Shown here piece by piece: positions 28,517 to 37,825 of a DNA stretch of 64,000 bases. The notes under the pieces were generated by a model. It saw only the letters and a list, made by a program, of their open reading frames with translations. It had not been told where the DNA came from and searched no databases. The translations under genes were made by a program, and so were the position numbers. The DNA lies in contig NC_009437.1 in the NCBI RefSeq assembly GCF_000016545.1, positions 1,281,501 through 1,345,500 of the forward strand, written 5' to 3'. Origin of the DNA: Caldicellulosiruptor saccharolyticus DSM 8903 (lineage in GTDB: Bacteria > Bacillota > Thermoanaerobacteria > Caldicellulosiruptorales > Caldicellulosiruptoraceae). Each line of letters opens with the position of its first letter. Positions within the stretch are counted from its first letter, which is position 1.

Positions 28517-29314
28517 TCAAGATGCTTTTTCAATAAATCCAATGCTCTCAAGCCACTTTTCACAAAGCTTTGTCCAAGCCTCAATATGAGGAGTGTCTTT
28601 AGCAAGTCCAAGGCCATGTCTTCCATGTGGGAAGATGTGAAGTTCAAAAGGTACGTTGTGTTTTTTTAGCGCCATTGCGAACAAAAGAGAATTTTCAACT
28701 CTAACTGAACTGTCGTCACTTGTGTGCCACAAAAAAGTTGGTGGTGTTCTCTCAGTCACCATGTTCTGGGAAGATAATGTCCAAACCAAAACAGGGTCAG
28801 GGGAGTCACCTAACAAGGCCTTTTTTGAGCTATCATGTGTAAACTCTGCCATGCTAATAACAGGATAGCACAAAATCATGCAATCTGGCCGACATGATAC
28901 CATTTCAACAGGGTCATTGCTTTTCTTGTCACCCTGGTCAAAGAGAGTACCTACTGTTGATGCCAAGTGCCCACCTGCCGAAAATCCCAAAACCCCAATT
29001 TTTTTTGGGTTTATATTCCATTTTTTTGCATTGTATCTCACAAGCCTTACAGCTCTTTTGGCATCAAAAAGCGGAACTGGATGTTTGTAAGGTGATACCC
29101 TGTAGTGAAGCACAAAAGCTGAGATTCCAATACTGTTTAACCACTTTGCAACAGGTTCGGCTTCATGTGATGCCCTGTGTGTGTATCCCCCACCTGGAAA
29201 GACAATTATACATGAGTTTTGCTTACCATTTTCAAGTATGTAGGGTTCTAAATATGGTACAAATCCATTTTGGGGGTCAAAAAGTGGAACATCTTTTTCC
29301 CACAATGGTATCAT
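28517..29314 (-). CDS. Alpha/beta hydrolase, acetyl esterase type
   Basis: 265 residues from ATG 29314. It has the esterase/lipase fold with an oxyanion loop VFPGGGYTHR, nucleophile motif GFSAGGHLAS (GxSxG), acid in TSDDSSV and histidine in FPHGRHGLGL. These are typical of BD-FAE/acetyl xylan esterase-like enzymes that remove acetyl groups from sugars. No signal peptide, so it should act in the cytoplasm. It precedes the isomerase-like gene on the same strand with a 50-bp gap. Confidence 0.85.
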   Translation of the reverse strand: MIPLWEKDVPLFDPQNGFVPYLEPYILENGKQNSCIIVFPGGGYTHRASHEAEPVAKWLNSIGISAFVLHYRVSPYKHPVPLFDAKRAVRLVRYNAKKWNINPKKIGVLGFSAGGHLASTVGTLFDQGDKKSNDPVEMVSCRPDCMILCYPVISMAEFTHDSSKKALLGDSPDPVLVWTLSSQNMVTERTPPTFLWHTSDDSSVRVENSLLFAMALKKHNVPFELHIFPHGRHGLGLAKDTPHIEAWTKLCEKWLESIGFIEKAS

Positions 29315-29417
29315 GAATCCGCTTTCACCCTTTTGCCACCTTACTCTCTTCTACAACATTATAATACCATTAAAATAGAAATTTGCAAAGTACAATTTTA
29401 AGATTAAATCACGACTT

Positions 29418-29717
29418 TTAAAACCTCAGAGAAACTACAATATTGCTCAAAACAATAATGACAATTATAGCCAGGGTAATTACAAAGTAAATCAAATCCT
29501 TTTCAAGAAGGAACATAAAGAGAGAGACCACCAATCTTGCAAATGGGGTTAAAAAGAGTATATAAAGTCCCACCTTTATTATTAAACTTGCAACTTTAGC
29601 ATTAACTAAAATGTGTGCTAAAAGTCCAAAAGAGATTACAGCAATGCTAAGTACAACCCCAACCCTTAAAATCAAGCTTATTACCTTTTCTATGTCCAAA
29701 CTTTTTTTACTTTCCAT
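29418..29717 (-). CDS. DUF1634 membrane protein
   Basis: 99 residues with three predicted membrane helices (ISLILRVGVVLSIAVISFGLL; ASLIIKVGLYILFLTPFARLVVSLFMF; LIYFVITLAIIVIIVLSNIVV). Length and the first two helices fit DUF1634, a small family nearly always encoded next to TauE/SafE permeases. Its ATG is one base beyond the permease stop codon, so the two were translated together. With the permease disrupted upstream, transcription now probably depends on read-through. Confidence 0.8.
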   Translation of the reverse strand: MESKKSLDIEKVISLILRVGVVLSIAVISFGLLAHILVNAKVASLIIKVGLYILFLTPFARLVVSLFMFLLEKDLIYFVITLAIIVIIVLSNIVVSLRF

Positions 29718-29859
29718 TTTATAACAACCCCTTTTTTATCATCTCAATTGATGTGTAAATTAGGATGATGGCAAATGCAACTTTTAGGTATTTTGACTTT
29801 ATGTACGGCATGACCTTTGCGCCAATTAAAGAGCCGCCTAAAACCCCTACTGCAACAGC

Positions 29860-31168
29860 GAGACTTGTCAAGAATTTTGTGTTTCCATTTCATAGCGTAT
29901 ATTGTAGAGCTGTAATATATTGTAACTACATTTTTTAAGAATAGGTACTCCGTTTTTCCACTTGCCCCGACGCAAGTTTTCTCTTTGTAAATATATGTTT
30001 ATCTCTAAAACTTCTACAGATTGAAAATAACCACCGGAGTTTATTCTTATCTTTTCAATCATACTGTTTACGCTTTCTACAGCATTAGTAGTATAAATGT
30101 ACTTTCTTAAATCTTCAGGATACCTCATATGTGCAAGATAGAACTCTGCTTTTTCGCAAATACCTTTTATGAATCGAGGATATTTTGAGGAGTATTGCTC
30201 ACAAAGAAGTTTGAACTTTGAAATAGCTTCGTCAAAATCAGCAGAGGAAGTTCTTAGTTTATCAAGCTCTTTGTTGAAAACGGAAGCATCATCTTTTGCC
30301 ATATGTTTTCTGACATTGCGTTGAAGGTGAACAAAACATAGTTGATGGTCGGCAAGGGGATAAGCGAGTCTAACAGCATCGATAATGCCTGGAAAATCAT
30401 CGCTTACAACTATTAAGACTTTTTTAAGACCTCTTGTAATTAAGTCGTCAAAGACTCTCATCCAATCGGCTTTGTTTTCTTTGCCGAAGAAAGTGTAGAT
30501 ACCGAAGATATCTTTTTTGCCTTCTAAATCAATGCCAAGCACGACATAGCAAGTAGCTTGTTTAACTTTTGAGTTATCTTTAATTTCGCAATGGTAACCG
30601 TCAATGATAAGAGCAAAAGCACTTTCAGGAAGTTCTCTTTGTTTGAAAAGTTGAAGCTCGTTTTTAAGATCGTTTTTGATTTTTTCGATTTCGTCTTCAG
30701 AATAAGGCAGATTCATGCTTTTAAGAGTTTGGACAAGAGAACTTTCTGAGTAACCATTGGCGACTAAAGACATGAGCAGGTCAGTGTATGAGCTGTCAAC
30801 CCTTTTGTAGCGGTCAGGGAGAATGGAAGGTCGAAAGTTACCAGAGCGTGTGCGAGGAACAGAAATTTCAAGGCTGCCAACAGGTGTTGCAAGTTTTCTG
30901 CCGTAAAAACCATTGCCTTTATCGTTTTCGTTTTTAGCAAGGTAAACAGTTCTTTCTGATAACATAAAGCAATCGAGCAAGTTTTCCAAAAGCTGTTTTA
31001 AAGCTGGGCGAGTAGGATCATCTTTGGAGCAATACATATTTAATACTTGCTCGATAGCCATATTTTTAGCGGTTTCAAAAATTTCATTTTTCTCCATAAT
31101 CGTGAGCCCCCCTTTGGTGATTATTTCAACACTAATTATACAGTGGACACAATTTTATTTTAACTCCC
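29860..31168 (-). mobile_element. IS256-family element, copy A (1309 bp)
   Basis: The ends GAGACTTG and AACTCCC are shared by three copies; they form an imperfect inverted repeat with a common TTGTGT about 20 bases in. It is flanked by the 8-bp target duplication GCAACAGC. It carries one intact transposase gene on the minus strand. Confidence 0.95.
29868..31097 (-). CDS. IS256-family (mutator) transposase, copy A
   Basis: 409 residues from ATG 31097 behind AAGGGGGGCTC. DDE catalytic residues are visible in ALIIDGYHCEIKD, VVSDDFPGI and TTNAVESVNSMIEKI, and the family signature LCFVHLQRNVRKHMAK lies before the Glu. It cuts and pastes DNA, making 8-9 bp target duplications. Identical in protein sequence to copies B and C, so the family has moved recently. 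Confidence 0.95.
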   Translation of the reverse strand: MEKNEIFETAKNMAIEQVLNMYCSKDDPTRPALKQLLENLLDCFMLSERTVYLAKNENDKGNGFYGRKLATPVGSLEISVPRTRSGNFRPSILPDRYKRVDSSYTDLLMSLVANGYSESSLVQTLKSMNLPYSEDEIEKIKNDLKNELQLFKQRELPESAFALIIDGYHCEIKDNSKVKQATCYVVLGIDLEGKKDIFGIYTFFGKENKADWMRVFDDLITRGLKKVLIVVSDDFPGIIDAVRLAYPLADHQLCFVHLQRNVRKHMAKDDASVFNKELDKLRTSSADFDEAISKFKLLCEQYSSKYPRFIKGICEKAEFYLAHMRYPEDLRKYIYTTNAVESVNSMIEKIRINSGGYFQSVEVLEINIYLQRENLRRGKWKNGVPILKKCSYNILQLYNIRYEMETQNS

Positions 31169-32037
31169 GCAACAGCACCACAAATGTCATAGACTATATC
31201 CCCTCTTGCAAGGTATATGCTAATACTTGCTAAGGCTGTCACGCCCATCATGAAATTGCTTGTTGCAGTTGAGACCTTAAAAGGAAGTTTCATTATTGTA
31301 TCAAGAGCTAAAACTTTAAATATTCCACTTCCAATTCCCAAAAGACCAGACAAAAGCCCTGCAAATGTCATCATCAAAAAACCCCAGAAGGTGTTTTGGG
31401 CGCTATAGGTTATTTCTCTGTTCAAAATTTTGTCATAATAGCTTCCATAGAGCTTTAAAATCTTTGTCCATTTTGTTGCTTGGCTATATTCTCTTGGCTT
31501 TTCATCAGACGTTCTGTTTTTTATCATTAAAAAAGAGTTGTAAAGAAGAAGTATTCCAAATATTACAGACAAAATCTTTGTGGGTAAAAAACCGCTTAAA
31601 ATTGCTCCAAGTACACCGCCAATGACTGTTGCAAGCTGCAAGAACATTCCGATTCTAAGATGCGTGAGCTTATCTTTTACATACGCAGAGGCAGCACCAG
31701 ATGACGTTGCAATTACAGACACAAGCCCAGCCGCTGCTGCCTGGTGCATGTTGAGTTTAAATACAATTGACAAAAAAGGAATTACAATAAGCCCGCCGCC
31801 AATTCCCAAAAGTGAACCGACAAATCCAGCTATTATTGATACTACCAATACTTCAAAAATCATTTTTGTACACTCCTCAAAAGTTTTCTGCAAACTCAAA
31901 GGCAGGATAATTACTAATAGCTATTATTATACCACCAATTTCCCAAATAGGTGATTAAAAATTTGCCTCTTTTCAAATAAGGAATTAAAATTTTTGTCTA
32001 AATATAATATAATAAATGTTGAAAAGATAGTATTCAG

Positions 32038-32979
32038 GTGATTGATGTGAAGTTTGAAAGAGGCCTTGAAAAACTCAATATCGAATTTTTAAAAGACAAG
32101 CCCTTAAAAGACTTCACAACATTTAAAATCGGCGGGAAAGCAAGATATATTGTTTTTCCGAAGAATATAGATGAGCTAATTGAAATTATAAAGCTTGTAA
32201 AAGAAAGTGGAATTAATTGGCGCATTGTAGGAAATTGCTCCAATGTCCTTGTTTCAGACAAAGGTTTTGATGGTGCCATAATTACTACAACTAAGATGGA
32301 TTTTTTTAAAACAGAAGAAAATTTGATTGAGGCAGAATGTGGGTGTATGATTTCTCAGGTTGCAAGAAAAGCATGCGAAAATGGCTTGAAGGGCTTGGAG
32401 TTTGCAGTAGGCATTCCTGGTACAGTTGGCGGTGCTGTATATATGAACGCAGGCGCGTATGATAGTGAGATAAAAGATGTTTTTGAGTGTGCAGAGGTTT
32501 TGGATGAAGATCTAAACATCTTTAAACTTGGAAAGTCAGATATGAGATTTTCATATAGACACAGCAGACTAAAAGAAGAAAAGCTGATTTTGCTAAAAGC
32601 AACTTTTCGCCTGCAATATGCGAGGGAGGAGGATGTCCCGCCTATAGAAAAAGCAAATGAATACAACCAGAGAAGAAGAGAAAAACAGCCGCTGCAGTAT
32701 CCAAGTGCAGGCTCCATTTTCAAACGTCCACCAGGAAATTTTGCAGGAAAGCTTATAGAAGATGCAGGTTTGAAAGGATATAGAGTTGGCAATGCTTGTA
32801 TTTCTGGAAAGCATGCAGGTTTTATAGTAAACTTAGGTGATGCCTTGGCAGAGGATGTAAGAAAACTTATTTACCATACACAAAAATCTGTGTATGAAAA
32901 GTTTGGAGTACTTTTAGAACCTGAAATAGAGTTTATAGGTGAATTTGAAACACCGCTTTTTGAGATGTCTACAAAATAG
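32038..32979 (+). CDS. murB: UDP-N-acetylenolpyruvoylglucosamine reductase
   Basis: 313 residues from GTG 32038 (GTG 32047, better placed behind AGGTGAT, is a real alternative). It reduces UDP-GlcNAc-enolpyruvate to UDP-MurNAc in peptidoglycan synthesis. FAD-binding region TFKIGGKARYIVFP...IVGNCSNVLVSD and GLEFAVGIPGTVGGAVYMNAGAY. The active-site Ser region is QYPSAGSIFKRP, and the final Glu lies in LLEPEIEFIGEF. It is type II MurB, as usual in Firmicutes. It heads the block murB-rapZ-yvcK-whiA. Confidence 0.95.
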   Translation: MIDVKFERGLEKLNIEFLKDKPLKDFTTFKIGGKARYIVFPKNIDELIEIIKLVKESGINWRIVGNCSNVLVSDKGFDGAIITTTKMDFFKTEENLIEAECGCMISQVARKACENGLKGLEFAVGIPGTVGGAVYMNAGAYDSEIKDVFECAEVLDEDLNIFKLGKSDMRFSYRHSRLKEEKLILLKATFRLQYAREEDVPPIEKANEYNQRRREKQPLQYPSAGSIFKRPPGNFAGKLIEDAGLKGYRVGNACISGKHAGFIVNLGDALAEDVRKLIYHTQKSVYEKFGVLLEPEIEFIGEFETPLFEMSTK

Positions 32980-33000
32980 GGAATAAAAAGGGTGATTTTG

Positions 33001-33873
33001 TTGGAGACGGTAATAGTAACCGGAATGTCTGGTGCTGGTAAGAGCTTGGCAATTAGGGCATTTGAAGACATGGGATTTTTTTGTATAGACAACCTTCCTC
33101 CACAGTTTTTGCCCAAGATTGCTGAACTTGCAAGTGCGAGCAATGACAAGATTTCAAGGATTGCAGCAGTTATTGACATCCGCGGTGGAGAGCTTTTTGA
33201 CGATTTCAAGGATGTTTTAAATGATCTCAAAAAAGGGACATACAACTTCAAAGTTCTCTTTTTGGACGCGCATGATAATGTATTAGTCCAAAGATATAAA
33301 GAAACAAGGCGAAAACATCCTCTTAGTTTTGAGAGTGACGGCAGCATTTTAGAGGCCATCCAAAAAGAGAGGGAAAAGCTTGAGGATATAAAAAGATATG
33401 CAGATTTTATCATCGATACCTCTACTCTTTCGCCGAGGGATTTAAAAGAAAAACTTTTTGAGATTTTTTCTGCCCAAAGATCTCGGGAAACTATGTTAAT
33501 AACAGTTATGTCTTTTGGTTTCAAATATGGACTTCCTTTGGATGCCGACCTGGTATTCGACGTGAGATTCATTCCTAATCCTTTTTATGTAGAAGAGCTA
33601 AAGCACAAGACGGGGAAGGAAAAAGAGGTTAAGGAATATGTACTAAAGTGGGATGTGACAAAGGAATTTTTAAAAAAGCTTTTTGATTTAATTTTATTCT
33701 TAATACCAAATTATGCAGAAGAAGGGAAAGCACAACTTGTAATTGCAATTGGCTGCACGGGTGGGAAGCATCGATCTGTTACGATTGCTGAAGAACTTTT
33801 TGAGCTTATCAAAAATAATGGATATAAAGCGTCCATTTTTCATAGAGATATAGAGAAAGATATAAAAGGGTGA
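33001..33873 (+). CDS. rapZ: RapZ/YvcJ nucleotide-binding protein
   Basis: 290 residues from TTG 33001, placed by AGGGTGATT (the frame extends to 32992). Walker A GMSGAGKS near residue 8, IDNLPPQF, and a C-terminal domain with VMSFGFKYGLP, FDVRFIPNP and IGCTGGKHRSV. In enterobacteria RapZ tunes glucosamine-6-phosphate synthase through an sRNA, while in Bacillus YvcJ has GTPase activity and affects competence. Its stop overlaps the yvcK start region, and the gene order matches that of Bacillus. Confidence 0.95.
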   Translation: METVIVTGMSGAGKSLAIRAFEDMGFFCIDNLPPQFLPKIAELASASNDKISRIAAVIDIRGGELFDDFKDVLNDLKKGTYNFKVLFLDAHDNVLVQRYKETRRKHPLSFESDGSILEAIQKEREKLEDIKRYADFIIDTSTLSPRDLKEKLFEIFSAQRSRETMLITVMSFGFKYGLPLDADLVFDVRFIPNPFYVEELKHKTGKEKEVKEYVLKWDVTKEFLKKLFDLILFLIPNYAEEGKAQLVIAIGCTGGKHRSVTIAEELFELIKNNGYKASIFHRDIEKDIKG

Positions 33874-33878
33874 CAATC

Positions 33879-35195
33879 ATGATATTTGATTTTCTAAAAC
33901 CAGGGATATATATAAAAAGATGGATTTTGCTTATGGTTTTGTGCATTTTATTGATTTCAGCGTCATTGAATAGATACATTGAAATTTTTAATTTTACCTT
34001 AGAGCTTCACCTATCCCTCAGGATTGCTTTGTTTATAATTGGGATTTTGCTATTTTTCCTTTCACTGATGGGGTTGATAAGAGGTTTTATCAGGCTTTTG
34101 AACAGAAGTCTTCCTTATCGTATAAGTCAAAAAACAATCTTTGATGCTATCTATTCAAAAGGTTTTTTAGAAAAAGGGCCAAGAATTGTTGCAATTGGTG
34201 GTGGGACAGGTCTTTCGACAATGCTAAGAGGTATAAAAAACCTTACTGCCAACATTACAGCTATTGTCACAGTTGCAGACGACGGTGGTGGTTCTGGAAA
34301 GCTCAGAGAAGATTTAGGTATGTTACCGCCTGGTGATATCAGAAACTGTATTTTAGCCTTGGCAAACACAGAGGAGATAATGCAAGAGCTTTTAAACTAC
34401 AGGTTCAAGGAAGGAAGTCTGAAAGGTCAGAGTTTTGGCAACCTCTTTTTAGCTGCAATGACAGGCATTGCGGGAAGCTTTGAAAAGGCAGTAAAACTTA
34501 TGAGCGAGGTCTTAGCAGTAAGAGGAAAGGTCTTGCCAGTTACGCTTGATAACATAAATCTTTGTGCTGAGCTTGAGGATGGGCAGGTTATTGTTGGTGA
34601 GTCAAGAATACCTGATGTTGTAAAGCAAACAAGAAGTGCAATCAAGAGAGTTTTTATCACACCTTCTGATGCAAAGCCAAACGCAGAGGTTTTGGAGGAG
34701 ATTGAAAAAGCAGATGTTATAATAATCGGACCGGGAAGTCTTTATACAAGCATAATGCCAAATTTACTCTTTGACGAGGTGGTTGATAGCATAAAAAAGA
34801 GCCATGCAAAAAAGATTTACATTGCAAACATCATGACACAACCTGGCGAAACAGACGATTATACCCTTTATGACCACATTCGTGCAATAGAGAACCACTG
34901 CAAAGGCAAGATTTTTGACATTGTAATTGCAAACAACCAGCCAATACCCCTTGATGTGCTTCAGCGCTATGAAGAAGACGGTGCAAAGCCAGTCTACGCT
35001 GACAAAAAGACAAAAGATAGCGGGTATGTTTTAATTGAAGACGGACTTTTGAATATTTCAAATGGTCTTATTCGCCACAACTCAGCAAAATTGGCAAGGG
35101 TTATTAGCAACCTTATCTATGGGAAAGACGTCATTCATGAATATAGGTTGGGGTATTTTAAATTGAAGAATCTTAGCAAACCCTTCAGAGGCTAA
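33879..35195 (+). CDS. yvcK: YvcK/GpsB-type gluconeogenesis factor (UDP-sugar-binding, YvcK family)
   Basis: 438 residues from ATG 33879 (GTG 33870 also possible). Two N-terminal membrane helices (residues about 10-30 and 45-68) precede the CofD-like domain: RIVAIGGGTGLSTMLRG, TVADDGGGSGKLRE, GMLPPGDIRNCILALAN and IIGPGSLYTSIMPNLL. Members bind UDP-sugars and are needed for cell shape and growth on gluconeogenic carbon in Bacillus. The membrane extension is seen in some clostridial and thermophile versions. Lies between rapZ and whiA. Confidence 0.93.
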   Translation: MIFDFLKPGIYIKRWILLMVLCILLISASLNRYIEIFNFTLELHLSLRIALFIIGILLFFLSLMGLIRGFIRLLNRSLPYRISQKTIFDAIYSKGFLEKGPRIVAIGGGTGLSTMLRGIKNLTANITAIVTVADDGGGSGKLREDLGMLPPGDIRNCILALANTEEIMQELLNYRFKEGSLKGQSFGNLFLAAMTGIAGSFEKAVKLMSEVLAVRGKVLPVTLDNINLCAELEDGQVIVGESRIPDVVKQTRSAIKRVFITPSDAKPNAEVLEEIEKADVIIIGPGSLYTSIMPNLLFDEVVDSIKKSHAKKIYIANIMTQPGETDDYTLYDHIRAIENHCKGKIFDIVIANNQPIPLDVLQRYEEDGAKPVYADKKTKDSGYVLIEDGLLNISNGLIRHNSAKLARVISNLIYGKDVIHEYRLGYFKLKNLSKPFRG

Positions 35196-35237
35196 ACTTA
35201 ACTTTTTCTCAAGCTGCTTTTTGGAGGAGAAGAAAAG

Positions 35238-36215
35238 ATGTCGTTTTCATCATCTGCAAAAGCAGAGGTTTCAAAGAAGCTGCTGCAGACCTCTTGTTGC
35301 AGAAAAGCTGCAATTGCTGCCTTTTTGAAGTTCGCAGGGGTAATATATAAGTCAGAAGGCATATTTTCTTTTAAAGCCTCGTTTGAGAATGCTCAGACAG
35401 CAAGAGCATATTTTCTTCTTATGAAAAATGGATTCTCTAAGCACTGTGAGGTTACAATAAAGAAGAACAGTAAACTTAATAAAAACTATGTTTACACTAT
35501 AATTTTACCACCCAGTACTGACAACTTGCAGATTTTAAAAGAGCTACACTTTGTAAAGAAGACTTCAAAAGAGTACATTTTAAGTTTTTCTCTAAAAGAA
35601 GAGCTTGTTAAAAAGAAATGTTGTAAAAAAGCATTTTTGCAGGCAACGTTTTTGTCATGCGGTTCGATTACCAACCCTGAGAAGATGTATCATTTAGAAT
35701 TTGACATGAAGACAAAAGAAGATGCTGAATTTTTACAAAAAGTTTTAAGGTCGTTTGAGTTTGAGGCAAAAATTGTTGAAAGAAAGTCCCATTATGTAGT
35801 ATACTTAAAAGAAGGTGAACAGATAGTAGATTTTTTAAATATAATTGGTGCACATGCAGCTTTATTAGAGCTTGAAAATATCAGGATTGTCAAAGAACTG
35901 AGAAACAATGTCAATCGTCTTGTCAATTGTGAGACCGCTAATTTAGAGAAGACCATAAATGCCTCAATGAGGCATATTGAGAATATTGAATTTATTGAAA
36001 AGACCATAGGTATTGACAACCTTCCAGAAAACTTGCGCGAAATTGCAAGGCTTAGGATAAAGTACAAAGATGCCTCACTAAAAGAGCTTGGCAGTATGCT
36101 CAAAAACCCCCTTGGCAAGTCTGGTGTCAATCACAGACTGAGAAAGATAGACAAAATTGCCGAGGAACTTAGAAAAGGAGGAATATTATATGCAAAGCCT
36201 TCAGATGAAAGTTGA
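35238..36215 (+). CDS. whiA: DNA-binding protein WhiA
   Basis: 325 residues from ATG 35238 behind GGAGGAGAAG. N-terminal domain of LAGLIDADG homing-endonuclease origin (AAFLKFAGVIYKSEGIFSF; KKAFLQATFLSCGSITNPEKMYHLEF) and C-terminal helix-turn-helix (LREIARLRIKYKDASLKELGSMLKNPLGKSGVNHRLRKI). In Bacillus and Streptomyces it binds DNA and influences cell division. Its last 26 bases overlap the HPr-like gene start, indicating translational coupling. Confidence 0.95.
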   Translation: MSFSSSAKAEVSKKLLQTSCCRKAAIAAFLKFAGVIYKSEGIFSFKASFENAQTARAYFLLMKNGFSKHCEVTIKKNSKLNKNYVYTIILPPSTDNLQILKELHFVKKTSKEYILSFSLKEELVKKKCCKKAFLQATFLSCGSITNPEKMYHLEFDMKTKEDAEFLQKVLRSFEFEAKIVERKSHYVVYLKEGEQIVDFLNIIGAHAALLELENIRIVKELRNNVNRLVNCETANLEKTINASMRHIENIEFIEKTIGIDNLPENLREIARLRIKYKDASLKELGSMLKNPLGKSGVNHRLRKIDKIAEELRKGGILYAKPSDES

Positions 36216-36483
36216 AAATTCTCAAGGCATCTCATCCAGAGGTGCAGCGCTTTTGGTTCAGGTTGCAAGCAAGTTCAAGTCCATGATTTTAATAGAAAAG
36301 GAAGAAAAAAGGGCTAATGCAAAGAGTATTATGGGTCTGATGTCGCTCATGGTAAACTGTGGAGATGATATAACAATTATTACAGAAGGCGAAGATGAAA
36401 AAGAGGCGTTAGATGCCGTCGTTAAGCTTATAAACTCTGACTTTAGTGAAGAGGTTGCAAAGGAAATTACACAAGAAAAATAG
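36190..36483 (+). CDS. HPr-like (Crh-type) regulatory protein lacking the catalytic histidine
   Basis: 97 residues from ATG 36190 behind AAAAGGAGGAATATT. The HPr fold is clear, but the active-site segment that normally reads GLHARPAALLV is GISSRGAALLV, so His15 of PTS phosphotransfer is missing. The regulatory Ser46 region is kept (NAKSIMGLMSL). This matches Bacillus Crh in gene position (after whiA) and in lacking His15. It should serve as a HPr-kinase-regulated corepressor with CcpA rather than as a phosphocarrier; this is inference from Crh. Confidence 0.85.
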   Translation: MQSLQMKVENSQGISSRGAALLVQVASKFKSMILIEKEEKRANAKSIMGLMSLMVNCGDDITIITEGEDEKEALDAVVKLINSDFSEEVAKEITQEK

Positions 36484-36498
36484 CGAGGATTATTAGAG

Positions 36499-36532
36499 GC
36501 TGCTTAAAAGTATTTTTTAAGCAGCTTTTTTT
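36499..36532 (+). terminator. Intrinsic terminator after the HPr-like gene
   Basis: GCTGCTTAAAA pairs with TTTTAAGCAGC (about 11 bases, short loop), followed by TTTTTTT. It closes the murB to HPr-like transcript. Confidence 0.88.
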
Positions 36533-36565
36533 AAAATCTTGAAAAAAGAGAGGATGGGTGTCATT

Positions 36566-37801
36566 TTGTTTAAAAATGAGGTTTACAAAAAAGTTTTAGT
36601 CTTTGACGGTGCAATGGGAACTCAGCTTATTCAAAACGGGCTAAAAGAAAATGAGTGTCCTGACCTTTGGTCAGTTACAAGACCAGAGGTCATAGCAAAA
36701 ATACACAGAGACTACTTTGAAGCAGGCTCTGATTGCGTTGAAACGAATACATTTGGGGCAAACAGGGAAAAGCTCAAAAAATATGGGCTTGAAAATGAGG
36801 TTGAGAAAATAAACAAAGCTGCCATTTTGCTTGCAAAAGATGTTGCAAAAGAGTATGGTGGGTACGTTGGGCTTTCTGTTGGGCCAACAGGAAGGCTGAT
36901 GAGACCATCTGGTGACTTGGACTTTGATGAAGCAGAGTCTGTGTTTTATGAACAGATTTTGGCAGGAATTGAAGCAGGAGCTGACTTTATTTCTATTGAG
37001 ACAATGTCTGACATAAAAGAGGCAAAGGCTGCGTTTTTGGCATACAAAAGGGCAAAAGAAAACGCAAACAAAGATGTCGCTTGCTTAGTTTCTTTGACAT
37101 TTGAAGAGAACAAAAGACTACTTATGGGCACACCGCCTGAGGTTGCAGCTTACTTTTTTAGTTTTATTGGTGCAGACCTTGTTGGTGCAAACTGCTCAGG
37201 AGGTGCAAAACAGCTTTTAGATGTTATAAAGTCTATGAACGGATTTTCATTTGTGCCGCTGTCCACAAAGCCAAACGCAGGACTTCCTAAAATGATTGAC
37301 GGCAAGGTTGTATATGAGGATTGTATAGCTGATTTTGAATCTTCAACAGAGGAATTTATCCAAAGCGGGGTTAGACTTTATGGTGGTTGTTGCGGTACAA
37401 ATCCTGAGTATATAAAGGCCATTGCAAAGCTTGTAAAAGGCAAAGAAGCCTTGTTTGAAAGCAGGGCAGAAAAGAGGTTTATAACTTCAATATATTCAAT
37501 TTTAGATGTATCAACTAAATTTAGCGTTTATGAATTCAAACTCACAAACGATTTTTCACAAGAAAGTATCTTTGAACTTGTTGGCATTGAAGAAGATGGA
37601 ATACTTGTTGACATTGGGGAAAATGTAGACCAAGAAATTTTAAAAAACTTCTTGCTTGAATCACAGGACTTTTCAAAAAAGCCTTATATATTTAATATTA
37701 AGACAAAAGAGCAAGCAGATCTAATTGACAGGTACTACTTTGGTATATATGGTACTGTGTCGAGCCTTTGTGGCAGCAGTGGAATCAAAGTGGAGATTTA
37801 A
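36566..37801 (+). CDS. Homocysteine S-methyltransferase domain protein
   Basis: About 411 residues; I place the start at TTG 36566 behind GGGTG, with ATG 36554 and TTG 36539 as alternatives. The N-terminal 300 residues are a MetH-type Hcy-binding barrel: VLVFDGAMGTQLIQNG, DCVETNTFGANR, LSVGPTGRLM, and the zinc ligands in GANCSGG and YGGCCGTNPEYI. The last 110 residues are not recognised. It transfers methyl groups to homocysteine to make methionine, from an unknown donor. A second enzyme of the same family follows 24 bp on, and no B12-binding domain is present in either. Confidence 0.83.
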   Translation: MFKNEVYKKVLVFDGAMGTQLIQNGLKENECPDLWSVTRPEVIAKIHRDYFEAGSDCVETNTFGANREKLKKYGLENEVEKINKAAILLAKDVAKEYGGYVGLSVGPTGRLMRPSGDLDFDEAESVFYEQILAGIEAGADFISIETMSDIKEAKAAFLAYKRAKENANKDVACLVSLTFEENKRLLMGTPPEVAAYFFSFIGADLVGANCSGGAKQLLDVIKSMNGFSFVPLSTKPNAGLPKMIDGKVVYEDCIADFESSTEEFIQSGVRLYGGCCGTNPEYIKAIAKLVKGKEALFESRAEKRFITSIYSILDVSTKFSVYEFKLTNDFSQESIFELVGIEEDGILVDIGENVDQEILKNFLLESQDFSKKPYIFNIKTKEQADLIDRYYFGIYGTVSSLCGSSGIKVEI

Positions 37802-37825
37802 AAGAAAAGATGAGGAGGAGCTGGG

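Larger units (their letters stand above)
29719..31863 (-). pseudogene. TauE/SafE-family permease, split by IS256
   Basis: The 5' part runs from ATG 31863 (GAGGAGTG site) to 31169 and the 3' part from 29859 to the stop at 29719; between them is the 1309-bp IS256 element. Removing the element and one copy of GCAACAGC restores a continuous frame, ...DICGAVAVGVLGGSLIGAKVMPYIKSKYLKVAFAIILIYTSIEMIKKGLL. The intact protein would have about 280 residues and 8 helices with the duplicated family motif (FVGSLLGIGGGLIVIPFL; LSGLLGIGSGIFKVLAL). Family members export sulfite or organosulfonates, or are of unknown substrate. Confidence 0.92.

Noticed and set aside
36484..36565. SAM or other methionine riboswitch before the homocysteine methyltransferase genes
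   Set aside because: The spacer is too short (about 80 bases) and fully used by an intrinsic terminator of the previous operon.
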